A stretch of 63,415 nt of DNA, taken from Paulinella micropora. Its lineage: Eukaryota > Cercozoa > Imbricatea > Euglyphida. How positions within the stretch are numbered: position 1 is the stretch's first letter; every line of letters starts with the position of its first letter. The DNA lies in the NCBI GenBank assembly GCA_009731375.1, contig BJOX01000253.1, positions 411,912 to 475,326 on the forward strand, read 5' to 3'. Position numbers and translations under genes: made by a program. Shown in pieces: positions 33,657 through 43,336 of the stretch. Under the pieces are notes generated by a model. That model saw only the letters and a list, made by a program, of their open reading frames with translations, had not been told where the DNA came from and searched no databases.

Positions 33657-35272
33657 GTGCTCACTGGTTCCAAGCTGTTTGAGTTAGACTGTGTCAAAAG
33701 ATGACGAAAGTGACTGAAGATTTTGTTATCTCTTTGACAGAACTTTTGGTAAATTGTAGCCCATGTTTGGGGAGAACTTGATGATAGTTGCCTTAACGAT
33801 TTTTTGAAAATAGATTTTGGATATTTACATTCGAAAAGAAGTTGATATACTGCCTCTTCCAACACCTCATTATTGGTTGATTGATTGCGGTAAATCCCAA
33901 GCATCCCTTTGATTGTTGCCGTTCTGACTCTATTGTCAGTGTACGACGATAATGGTGGGAGGCGTGGATATGGTGTAGTACCATCACTAATCAAGAATTT
34001 CCAGTTTTTGAAGTGCGGGCGAGAATGAAAACCAAAATATAACTTTTTTCCAATTCTTAAATCACTCCCAGCAAAAACGAGTTTCTAAAATCGTTCATCA
34101 ACATCTACTTCTTGTTCTTCAAGCTCTAGACCACCCGTGTATACGGGTTGCGCGTGTGTATATTCTAGATGCCTGAGTGACTGTATGTGAGGTGTCAGAC
34201 GTTCTAAAAATGTTTGGTCGTCTGGTGGGGTCACGACAAGAAAAAGTAGATCGTCAACCTGTCGAATGCCATATACAAATTCAGCTAGATTGTGTCTACG
34301 TAGTATAGTAAGAAATCTGAACTCATCAAAAATTCATTTTATTTGGGCCAACGGGGACGAAAGATAGCCTCCGATTGGGCAACCTTTCACTTGCTGAAAG
34401 CAAGCATTCCCCATCATGAAGTAAGTATTGTTCAGATCCATCTCGACTATGTCGAGTAAGTCCTGAAAGCTAACGACGACATAGTCGTCTCGTGAGGCAC
34501 TATGATGCCAACCTACATCATGTTTCATCCTCCCATTCACGTCAAGTCGCAACGTTTTGGACACTTGTATCTTTTCTTCTCTAAGCTTTCCTCTTTTACC
34601 AGTGGCTTCATAATGACGTAAAATCATGAAAAGCCAATGGACAGACATGATGATCTCTTTATTATCTAGCCACGTAAACATTTGTTTCACATCAAATGAC
34701 AAAGCTTGAACATTCAATTCGACGTTCAAATTCTTTTCTAACTTTTGAAACAAAGTATGGGCTTTCTTCATTTTTCCTTTGAGATCTGAAAGCTTATTGA
34801 GATTGAAGTTTGGCACGTATTTTGTGACTTGCATTATGAGAAAGTTTAAGGCTTTGGCCGCGTGTTTTAGTGTCTTTCGACCTTGTGAGCGAGACTGAAG
34901 ACAAATTAAACGTGTTTTGTTTTCCGGGTCTTTGTCCTTTGGAGAAGTCATAACTTTGTTAATTTCTCCTTTCTTATTTAACGGAGCAAAGCGACCGAGA
35001 TTTCTTTTATTGTATTCGTGTCTGTACTTACGTAAAATCTGCTGTTCTGTCATGCTGACTGCTTTGAAACACGGGGATTCTACCACTTCTTGTTTCAACC
35101 TCTGCCAAAGCATGACAGGGCATTCTACCCATAATTGCTTTTTGTTTTTGTCTAGGTCCTTTACAACCAGTTGGTTCTTTTCGATGTAATTTTTCACTGA
35201 TTGTAAAGTATTCCAACTTATTCTTTGGTTTTTGTTTGCAGTATGCTTTCCGAAATTTGGCTGGTTTTTATC
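33566..35272 (-). pseudogene. Reverse transcriptase of Penelope-like element B
   Basis: Parallel to the element A RT: ALSFDVKQMFTWLDN (motif A) and QQVKGCPIGGYLSSPLA (motif B intact), then a TGA where A has TGT. Further on are YGIRQVDDLLFLV (motif C, about 34,250) and a second TGA. The thumb continues at 33,994-33,566 (GTTPYPRLPPLSSYTDNRVR). The first 30 or so residues of the open frame (35,377-35,275) are antisense to the helicase gene and not part of the element. Confidence 0.8.
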
Positions 35273-37354
35273 GCATAAAAAGCTCATCGGCAAAGCCCCG
35301 TTCGACTTAGTGGTACTGGACGAGAGCGAATCCACTCTCTTTAACGTCACTGCCGGGCTATGCAAAGGAAACATCAACCAGAAAAATGCTCTTATGTTCG
35401 CACGCGTGCTTCAAAGCAGTCTCTGCGTGCTCGCGATGGACGCTTTCTTAGGCCAGAAAACCATTCGCGTCCTTCAGGAAATCCTGAACTCGCCCTCCGT
35501 GGTCGACGAGTTCAACCACGGAGGGCGCGCCACGCCCCAAAACACCATCTTCTACATAAATACACACACTCAGCACATGCCGAGAAAGACCTTCATCCAC
35601 CGCGGCTCCAAGAGCATTCACCGAGCCCTTGAGCTCGCTCTCTCCCGAGGTGAACGCGTTGCCATTGCACACGGCACGAAGCGCCACGCCCGCCTGCTCA
35701 AACGCAAACTCAAGGCCAAATTTCTGGGCATCAAGGTTCTGATCTATCACCAAGGCAGTGAACGGCTCTCGGATTTCCAGCGCGCACACAAACAGATAGT
35801 CCGAGAATGGATGAAAGTAGATGTCGTGATCTTCACCAGCGTGCTCACCGTGGGCTTTGATTTTTCCGCTCAGTATTTCTCTGCAATGTTCAGTTACATC
35901 AGCAACAACCAAGTACCCATGCTCAACTACATTCAAATGGCAGGACGAGTCAGGTTTCTCCGCCACAACTCGTGGCACATTTGTGTCTCCCGACCCAAGA
36001 GCCACTCTACCAGGGGTCCCGACACCCTGGCCCAGATCCGCAAGAGCATCGACCGCGAAGAAAAGCACACCGTGGCAACTGAGAAATTCTACGGAGTTCA
36101 CACCGATTGGGCTGCCGACACTCTCACAGCAGACAACATGCACTGGCGCAAAGCAGACGGCTGGCTGGCACTCTGTGCATCTTACAACACACTTGCAGCT
36201 GCACGAAGCAGAAACAACGCATTGCGCGAGCTGCTGTGGTTTCTCAAACAAATGGGTATTCACACACCCGCGTTTGTGGATTTCTCCAAGCTTCGCCTCC
36301 CGCCTGCCAAGGCTCGGCACGACTTCCTGCTGGAAGATCATTTACAAGAGACCGCGCAAACACCGGAGGAAGCTAAGCAGCAGGACGCGATTAGAGAAGC
36401 TGCCAGGACAGAGCAGACAGAGGTCGTACAGCGCCTGCGCGCTGCCAGGGAGCAACGCCTGGAGAGCCGCACAGCAGCCGAGCGAAGACTGGTCGCAGCC
36501 TACAACGCGCGGCACCAACAGCCCGTGACAGAGTCTGACCCGGCCAGTGAAAACCAAGAGCAGAAGGAGGAAGGGAAGGACTTGCTCACACTTCCGCAGA
36601 TCGCTGAAGAAGTCAAAAGGCTCTCCAGCGGACTGCTCAACAAGGAGGAGCGCACTCTCCGTTCCAATAACCCAGAGGTCGCACAGGAACTGCACGGTGA
36701 CAAGAAGGCGCTGTTCGCCTTCGCGGCAGCGTTTCCCAACCTACGACCAGACTGGGACACGGTACGAGAGTGCGAACGGACAGACTTTGCCTCCCGCTGC
36801 CGTCTGCTCAAGCTCCTACGAGAATTCAATCTGCATGAGATATGCCAGCAAGAGCACAAAACAGGCAGCTTCGTTGCTCTCTTCGATCAGCACAAAGTCA
36901 TCCTGCCCGTCGCGACGGCTGTCTCTGCGCTGCTTAGAGCACTAAGCCTAGATATACAAAGAGGGGCTCATCCTGAGGGACTCGGGCTTACAACGCTAGA
37001 CTTGGATCTGCCTGCAATTACGAGTTGTCTGCGTCGGATACTGGAGACGCTGCCACGAGTTGTGGCAAAATGGAAACCCGGTCGTTACGTCACCGAGCTG
37101 CTCAAAGCCTGCCCGCGCAAGACTCTACCTGCCCAGCACGCTATCAGCCAAAGCGGACAGGTGCTGAGAGTTTATTGCCCTGCCAGCTAGTTCGTATGGT
37201 AAACCCGGGGCGTTCAGATGGTCGATTCAGAGTAGGAGGGGAAGCATTCTCGCATTATGTTTTAAGACCCGACATGCTGCAGGGCATAGACGCCTTTCGG
37301 ATCGCAGATGAATGCACACTCTCCGCCTACCCCCCCGCAGGGGATTACCTGTGA
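35273..37354 (+). pseudogene. Origin-binding helicase (herpes UL9-like), N-terminally truncated copy I
   Basis: Superfamily 2 helicase expected to open a viral replication origin. Seen in order: motif II as VVLDESESTL (about residue 30 of the open frame), the DESE form typical of origin-binding proteins; motif III-like LAMDAFL; motif V TSVLTVGFDF; motif VI QMAGRVRF. About 400 further residues form a tail of unknown function with KALFAFAAAFPNL. The ATP-binding motif I (GKT) and everything before motif II are missing: the gene is cut by Penelope-like element B. Near 37,170 a frameshift ends the frame at 37190; the true C-terminus (ECTLSAYPPAGDYL) runs on to 37354 in another frame, as copy II shows. 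Confidence 0.8.
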
Positions 37355-37686
37355 TTATGAGAACAAAACGCACATTTTACAATGTATTCCGTGCTCACGC
37401 CTTTTTACAAAGAATGCACATAGATGCTTTTTTTCTAGCATAAATAAAACTTTTTTCGTGACTTAGCTCCCCAAGAAAATGTCTGCACTTTCTTACTTAA
37501 TTACATGCACAGACTTATGTGTGCACCCAGGCAAGAAAACCGCTATTAAATGCAAATGGAAAGCAATGTGCGAGCAGAGCCAGACAGCGAGCTATGCAAA
37601 AAAAAAACTTAAAACTCTACCATCTATGTCGGGAACCGCAGCAACCTCCCTCTCTCCGCCCTTGTAAAGTGGCAGTGGGGATTTTA
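37355..37686. other. Spacer after helicase copy I
   Basis: AT-richer sequence with AATAAA near 37,442 that could serve as the helicase polyadenylation signal. No gene recognised. Confidence 0.5.
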
Positions 37687-38300
37687 CCGGTCTCTGCGGG
37701 CAGGGCACGGAAATTCACCGGGTCTCCCGCAGAGCAACTAGAATCCACCGGGTCGTCAGGTCAAGGATTCAGAGCAAAAATGAAAATCTATAAAAAGAGC
37801 AAATCAAAAAATGATGGGGGGTCGTGTGCGCGTACTTCCCGGGGACTTCCCTTTTTCAGCCGACTAATGCCTCTTCCCCCCGAGCAAACAAAAAGCCCGC
37901 TATACCCGTGCGTCTCTTGTGCCCCCCCCCCACACCCCTCTTTGCAGGGGGGCAGGGGGGGGCAAAGGGGCGCGCGAATTTGCCCGGTCTCTGCGGGCGG
38001 GCACGGAAATTCACCGGGTCTCCCGCAGAGCAACTAGAATCCACCGGGTCGTCGGGTCAAGGATTCAGAGCAAAAATGAAAATCTATAAAAAGAGCAAAT
38101 CAAAAAATGATGGGGGGTCGTGTGCGCGTACTTCCCGGGGACTTCCCTTTTTCAGCCGACTAATACCTCTTCCCCCCGAGCAAACAAAAAGCCCGCTATA
38201 CCCGTGCGTCTCTTGTGCCCCCCCCCCACCCCTCTTTGCAGGGGGGCAGGGGGGGGGCAAAGGGGCGCGCGAATTTGCCGGGTCTCTGCGGGGCGGGCTG
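37687..38300. repeat. 297-bp tandem repeat, two copies plus a partial third
   Basis: A unit opening CCGGTCTCTGCGGGC starts at about 37,687, 37,984 and 38,278. The first two copies are nearly identical, with each ending in a poly-C then poly-G tract. Open frames through it repeat the same peptides and are not genes. Confidence 0.9.
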
Positions 38301-38313
38301 GGGGGGGCGTTTT

Positions 38314-38373
38314 CCCCCTGCTAGGCAGCTTAGCACAAACAACTTTTGCGCGGTGGTTCTGCCTAGCAGGGGG
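38314..38373. repeat. Inverted repeat, 15-bp perfect stem
   Basis: CCCCCTGCTAGGCAG (38314-38328) pairs with CTGCCTAGCAGGGGG (38359-38373) across a 30-base loop, just after the 297-bp repeat and before helicase copy II. Confidence 0.9.
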
Positions 38374-38460
38374 GAGTTTTTCCAGAGAGTAACGAGTTGT
38401 AGCTGGGAAGGGGGGCATGCTCGTTTTTAGGTTCATCTGGGCGCGAAAGGTCGCGCCCAG

Positions 38461-39463
38461 ATTGCAAACAGCGGAGGAAGCTAAGCAGCAGGACGCGATT
38501 AGAGAAGCTGCCAGGACGGAGCAGACAGAGGTCGTACAAAGCCTGCGCGCTGCCAAGGAGCAACGCCTGGAGAGCCGCACAGCGACCGAGCGAAGACTGG
38601 TCGCAGCGTACGACGCGCGGCACCAACAGCCTGTGACAGAGTCTGACCCGGTCAGTGAAACCAAGAGCAGAAGGAGGAGGAGGAGGACTTGCTCACACAA
38701 GAGCAGATCGCGGGAGAAGCCAAGCGTCTGTCCAGCGGACTTCTGAACGAGGAGGAGCACACTCTCCGTTCCAGTAACCCAAAAGTCGCCCAGGAACTGC
38801 ACGCTGACAAAAAAAGCGCTGTTTGCCTTCGCGGGCGCGTTTCCCAACTTACGACCAGACTGGGACACGGTACGAAAGTGCGAACGGACAGACCTTGCCT
38901 CCCGCTGCCGTCTGCTCAAGCTCCTACGAGAATTCAATCTGCATGAGATATGCCAGCAGGAGCACAAACCAGGCAGCTTCGTTGCTCTCTTCGATCAGCA
39001 CAAAGTCATCCTGCCCGTCGCGGCGGCTGTTGCTAGGCTGCTTAGAGCACTAAGCCTAGATATACAAAGAGGGACTCAGCCCGAGGGACTCCGATTGACA
39101 ACGCTAGACTTGAATCTGCCAGCAATCACGGGTTGTCTGCGTCGGATACTGGAGACTTTGCCACGAATCGTAGCAAAGTGGAAACCTGGTCGTTATGTCA
39201 CCGAGCTGCTCCAAGCCTGTCCACATAAGACTCTGCCTGCTCAGCACGCGATCAGTCAGAGTGCACTGGTTCTTCGAGCTATGCTGCCATGTCAGCTAGT
39301 TCGAATAGTAAACCCAGTGCGTCGTGATGGGCAATTCAAAGAAAGCGGCAAAACCTTTTCACGATACGAATTGAAACCCGACAAGGTGCAGGACACAGAT
39401 GCTTTTCAAATTTCAGATGAATGCACATTGTTTGCCTATCCTCCCGCAGGGGACTACCTGTGA
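38461..39463 (+). pseudogene. Origin-binding helicase copy II: C-terminal third only
   Basis: Closely follows copy I from AEEAKQQDAIREAARTEQTE to the C-terminus (DECTLFAYPPAGDYL, stop at 39461-39463). Helicase motifs are absent. At least three frame changes (near 38,680, 38,815 and 39,050) break it. It supplies the intact version of the C-terminal 95 residues that copy I has out of frame. Confidence 0.85.
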
Positions 39464-39482
39464 TTAGATGGAAAGAATACAC

Positions 39483-39525
39483 ATCTCCGACAGGGTTTTT
39501 TTCTGTACACAACCCTGTCGGAGAT
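39483..39525. terminator. Hairpin directly after helicase copy II
   Basis: ATCTCCGACAGGGTT (39483-39497) pairs perfectly with AACCCTGTCGGAGAT (39511-39525), loop of 13, starting 20 bases after the stop codon. Some giant viruses end transcripts at such hairpins, so this may be an mRNA end signal; that is inference. Confidence 0.5.
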
Positions 39526-39955
39526 TAGACAGCTCTTTGTCTTATGCTACAATTAAAAAAGCTTTTTTTCCATTAGCTTCAAAAGAGAAAATTTCCTCAG
39601 ATACATGCGCAGAATTCTCTTTACGCACTCCCGCACACAGGGGCGCTTTTACACACAGAAAAAAGCCGCTGTGTGAGCAGAGGAGAGTCGCGGGGGGATG
39701 AAGGGGGGAGGGTGGATCTGCCCTTCCACCCTCGCGCACAAATCTCTTACAGACTTTTTGTACCGGACGCGCCTCAAAATTTCATCGCTTCGTGAAGAAT
39801 TATTACCCCCGATCTTGTTTGCCTTTCCAAAAGTGCACGGAATTTCGCCCGGTTCTGCGGCCGTCGCTTTCTAGGGCAGCGGGAATTCGCCGCTGCGTGC
39901 GGGCGCGGGCGGGTCTTGGGGGGCGGGGGGTGGCACCCCGCGCCGGGGGGCTGAA

Positions 39956-40008
39956 AGCGCACAAAAGTGAACTTCTAAGAATATAAGAAAACAAAAATGC
40001 TTTGAGTG
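39956..40008 (+). promoter_or_regulatory. Duplicated promoter-like block, copy 1
   Basis: CACAAAAGTGAACTTCTAAGA-type sequence followed by ATATAAG, AAACAAAA and GCTTTGAGTG. It recurs near 41,534-41,588 with only a few changes although the flanks differ. The ATATAAG box inside GC-rich DNA suggests a TATA-type promoter of the repeated gene. Confidence 0.45.
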
Positions 40009-41350
40009 GCCGAGCAAGCTGCCCCCCCCGCGTGCGGTGCCAGGGGGTCGCTGCTTATTCCCTGGCTCTGCTCACGCCCAGCGAGGACGATCACGAGGAA
40101 CCCGTGCTCGCCGAGGAATCGGATGACACCGCGCGGGCTCGGATATCAGATGGGGGGGGAGAGCTCGATGCATCGGAACGAGCTGAGCTAGAGCAACAGC
40201 TATTGCCCCATCCCATATCAGAGCACTTCGATGACTTGCAGAGACTCCTGCACGAGGCGGGTTGGCCTGAGCACTGCTACGATGCCCTCCTGGCGCACAG
40301 GCGGCGGGGGCGGGACCAGCAGACGACGACGACGACGGCAGTGAACAAGAGGACACAGAACATGATCAGCGAGACAACGCAGGGGGCTGACGAAGAGAAG
40401 CGGCAGGGGACGAAAAAAAGCATGAAGTTCAAACGCAGGCCGAGCCCCGCCCCGCGCAATACCACTACTCAGATGTCTCTCACAATCCCCTGCCCCGACT
40501 GCACGGAGGCCAAGGAAAAAGAGATCAAGGCAGAGCCTGTGCGACCGCCCAGGCGCAAAAAGCGTCGTCTGGGCCGACCCGCCCACCCGCTGCCGATGGC
40601 CACAGCTACCCCCCGACGCGTCCGCATCCGACATCGCTGAAGCTGCGCCGCTCTCGGACCCGCGCGTTCCGCTGTCTCATGATAGGCCCCCGAATAACTT
40701 TCAACGCCAGCCTGCACCACCGGCTCGAGCTGGCGCTGAAGAAGGCGGGCATCAAGATCGACTTCTACCAGGATCTGGCCAAAGAATCTCTTAAACGTCA
40801 CTGCCGGGCTATGCAAAAAAAACATCAACCAGAAAAATGCTCTTATGTTCGCACGCGTGCTTCAAAGCTTTCAACTCCCGCCTGCCAAGGCTCGGCACGA
40901 CTTCTTGCTTGAAGACCATTTACAAGATACCGCGCAAACACCAGAGGAAAGTAAGCAGCAGGACGCGATTAGAGCCGCACAGCGATCGAGCGAAGACTGG
41001 TCACAGCCTACAACGCGCGGCACCAACATCTCCGTGACAGAGGCTGACCCGGCCAGTGAAAAACGAGAACAAGAGGAACCGGAGGAGGAGAAGAAGGAGG
41101 ACTTGCTCACACAAGAGCAGGTCGCGGGAGAAGCCAAGCTCTCTTCGATCAGCACAAAGTCATCCTGCCCGTCGCGACGGCTGTTGCTAGTCTTCTTAGA
41201 GCACTTACCCTAGATATACAAAGAGGGGGCTCATCCTGAGGGACTCAGGCTTACAACGCCTGACTTGAATCTGCCTGCAATTACGAGTTGTCTGCGTTGG
41301 ATACTGGAGACGCTGCCACGAGTTGTGGCAAAATTGAAACCCGGTCGTTA
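39996..41350 (+). pseudogene. Origin-binding helicase copy III: 5' region plus fragments joined by internal deletions
   Basis: After the promoter-like block a frame without a clear ATG (about 40,002-40,640, 212 codons) encodes an acidic then basic protein of unknown type. It may be the N-terminal domain missing from copy I. At 40,679 comes IGPRITFNASLHHRLELAL, resembling the segment between motifs I and II of origin-binding proteins. Short pieces of copy I then follow in order, separated by deletions: around motif II (40,785-40,868), the post-helicase tail (40,870-41,100) and later pieces to 41,350. At one junction both parental edges share AGAG. Confidence 0.65.
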
Positions 41351-41402
41351 TGTCTAGGGTAAGTGCTCTCAAAGCCTGCGCGTTGTCAGGGAGCAACGCC
41401 TG

Positions 41403-41461
41403 GAGAGCCATACAGCAACCGAGCAAAGACTTGTCGCAGCCTCGGTTGCTGTGCGGCTCTC
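41403..41461. repeat. Inverted duplication of a helicase-tail fragment
   Basis: GAGAGCCATACAGCAACCGAG (41403-41423) is complementary to 41441-41461 with two mismatches, loop 17. The left arm is part of the repeated helicase tail. Confidence 0.8.
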
Positions 41462-41533
41462 GCACAGCCCCTGACAGAGTCGCTGCGTGCGTGTGGGGTG
41501 CGGGGCGGGGTTTTCGGGCGGGGGCTGCGATGG

Positions 41534-41588
41534 AGGCACAAAAGTGAATTTCTCAAGATATAAGAGAACAAAACTTGCTTTGAGTGCC
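41534..41588 (+). promoter_or_regulatory. Duplicated promoter-like block, copy 2
   Basis: Second copy of the block at 39,956-40,008: GCACAAAAGTGAATTTCTCA, then ATATAAG, GAACAAAA and GCTTTGAGTG. It heads helicase fragment IV. Confidence 0.45.
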
Positions 41589-41980
41589 CCGAGCACGAAG
41601 GCTCAGGGTCGATCTTGCCCGCTATGGCTTCTCGGAGGCTAGGAATTCTTCAGACACACAGGTTAGCCGCATCAGCATGATCACGCGTTTGCGCCCGGCA
41701 GGGCAGGACAACGGTCAGAGCAGTAGTATTGCGCGGGCTGCGCAATACCACTGCTCTGACATCTGCACACTTCCGTGCCCTGACTACTGTACGGATGCTG
41801 GCGACGCCCCTGATTTTACCCCCCCGACGCGTCCGCGTCCGACACTGCTGAAGCTGCGCCGCGCGCGCACCACGCCTCCCTGCGCGCGCACACGCCTCCC
41901 TGCTCAAACGCAAACTCCCAGGCCAAATTTCTGGGCATCCCCTCCGGGTGCATCTCTGCTAAAACCCCTGCAAAACATGT
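41589..41980 (+). pseudogene. Origin-binding helicase copy IV: collapsed fragment
   Basis: Shares with copy III the stretch CCCCCCGACGCGTCCGC...GCTGAAGCTGCGCCGC. Near 41,900 it jumps to CTGCTCAAACGCAAACTC plus following bases that match copy I at about 35,696. Most of the helicase is missing. A 21-bp inverted repeat with one mismatch (41714-41734 / 41740-41760) lies inside. Confidence 0.6.
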
Positions 41981-42262
41981 AGGGGCGCAGCAAAAAACTC
42001 GCACTGGGGCTTGCCCTGTGCGAGTGCCGAGACGGCACTCGATGTAGGCCAGCTTTCTCGGTAGGTAGTGTGACAGTCTTTGTTCTGGGCTTTTTCTGCG
42101 CGATCTGTTCATACGTGTGTGTGTGTGTGTGTGGGGGGGGGGGCGCCCCCCCCTTGTCTCCCTTCCCTCCCCTTCCCTTCTCCCCTCCTCCTTCCTTCCT
42201 CCAAAATCAAGAGAGCCCTTTGCGCAAAATCCATCCTCCCCCCCCCCCCGCAGTGTACAAAC

Positions 42263-43336
42263 ATGGCGCAGGCGGCCGGGGCAAGCGGCGGGGCGCGGAG
42301 CCCGAAGCGCCAGCGGCTTAGTGAATCAGCACCAACACCGTCGACGGGCTGTCCAGCTCTGGTTGGAGCGCTTGGCCGGAGCGGAGCCCTTTGTGGAACA
42401 GAAGCCGGGAGTCCGGATGTTACAGCGCTACGGCGCTGCGTTCAAAGTCCTCGATGGGCTAAGGTTGGTGTTCAAGGAGTGGCGTGGAGGCCAGGAGTCA
42501 GCAGATCGGCCAGCTTGCGAGAGCTGTTACGAAGACGAGAATCTGGCCACGCTAGCGACGGTCCACCAGGGCCATGACTGGCCAACGGTCTGCGCGCGGC
42601 ATGCCTCGCCGGCAGACCTGAGCCCAGAACAGGGCAAGAGCAAAGGACACACAGAAAGGCACAGAAAACAGACTTCCGCGAGTACACGCACTGGTGGGAA
42701 GCCCTTTGCATGCTCGGAGTGCGACAAGAGCTTTGCGGAGGCTGGTACGCTGACAAAGCACAAACGCACGCACACTGGTGAGAAGCCGTTCGCGTGTCCC
42801 GATTGCGACAAGAGCTTTGCGCAGGCTGGTACGCTGACAAAGCACAAACGCACGCACACTGATGAAAAGCCGTTCGCGTGTCCCGATTGCGACAAGAGCT
42901 TTGCACGGGCTGATTCGCTGGCAGAGCACAAACGCACACACACTGGCGAGAAGCCGTTTGCGTGTCCCGATTGCGACAAGAGCTTTGCGCGGGCTGGTAC
43001 GCTGACAAAGCACAAACGCACACACACTGGCGAGAAGCCGTTCGCGTGTCCCGATTGCGACAAGAGCTTTACGTATGCTAGTAACCTGAGAGAGCACAAA
43101 CGCACACACACTGGCGAGAAACCGTTCGCGTGTCCCGATTGCGACAAGAGCTTTGCGGAGGCTGGTCAGCTGAAAAGTCACAAACGCACACACACTGGTG
43201 AGAAGCCGTTCGCGTGTCCCGATTGCGACAAGAGCTTTGCGGAGGCTGGTCACCTGAGAGCGCACAAACGCACACACACTGGCGAGAAGCCGTTCGCGTG
43301 TCCCGATTGCGACAAGAGCTTTGCGGAGGCTGGTCA
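42263..43336 (+). pseudogene. C2H2 zinc-finger protein with a conserved N-terminal Cys/His module, 3'-truncated
   Basis: The likely ATG is 42263 (MAQAAGASGG, then a basic KRQR patch). A frameshift near 42,335 is needed to enter the main frame. The N-terminal module (WLERLAGAEPFVEQKPG ... PACESCYEDEN ... CARH) also occurs at 60.6 kb. From about 42,700 come seven complete C2H2 fingers of 28 residues with TGEKP linkers and an eighth cut after AEAGQ. Fingers are almost identical except at base-contact positions (-1, 2, 3, 5, 6), so they probably bind a specific DNA site. After 43,337 the frame runs antisense into the next gene. Confidence 0.8.
42702..43336 (+). repeat. 84-bp tandem repeat encoding zinc fingers
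   Basis: Seven and a half 84-bp units, each opening with sequence like TTCGCGTGTCCCGATTGCGA. Units differ mainly in the bases encoding the recognition helix. Confidence 0.9.

Larger units (their letters stand above)
33329..35272 (-). mobile_element. Penelope-like element B, 5'-truncated
   Basis: Minus strand. It keeps the LTR-like repeat at its 3' side and the RT, but similarity to element A stops near 35,272 (at NQPNFGK versus NRQNFGQ). The GIY-YIG domain and ORF1 are missing. The next base belongs to the GC-rich helicase gene read on the plus strand. 5' truncation on insertion is normal for these elements. Confidence 0.8.

Noticed and set aside
25370-34330. Reassigned stop codons (TGA or TAA read as sense), since TGA appears where copy A has TGT
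   Set aside because: The stops are mixed (TGA and TAA), occur with frameshifts, and intact genes in the window use normal stops; decay explains them.
35448-36341. Long minus-strand open frame (297 codons) opposite the helicase
   Set aside because: Antisense shadow of a conserved helicase frame in GC-rich DNA; no domain of its own.
40002-40640. Independent 212-codon gene
   Set aside because: No ATG start in this frame, and a collapsed copy of the same DNA lies at 41,589-41,980; treated as the 5' part of helicase copy III.
42702-43336. CRISPR-like regular repeats
   Set aside because: 84-bp units have no unique spacers and encode C2H2 fingers in frame.
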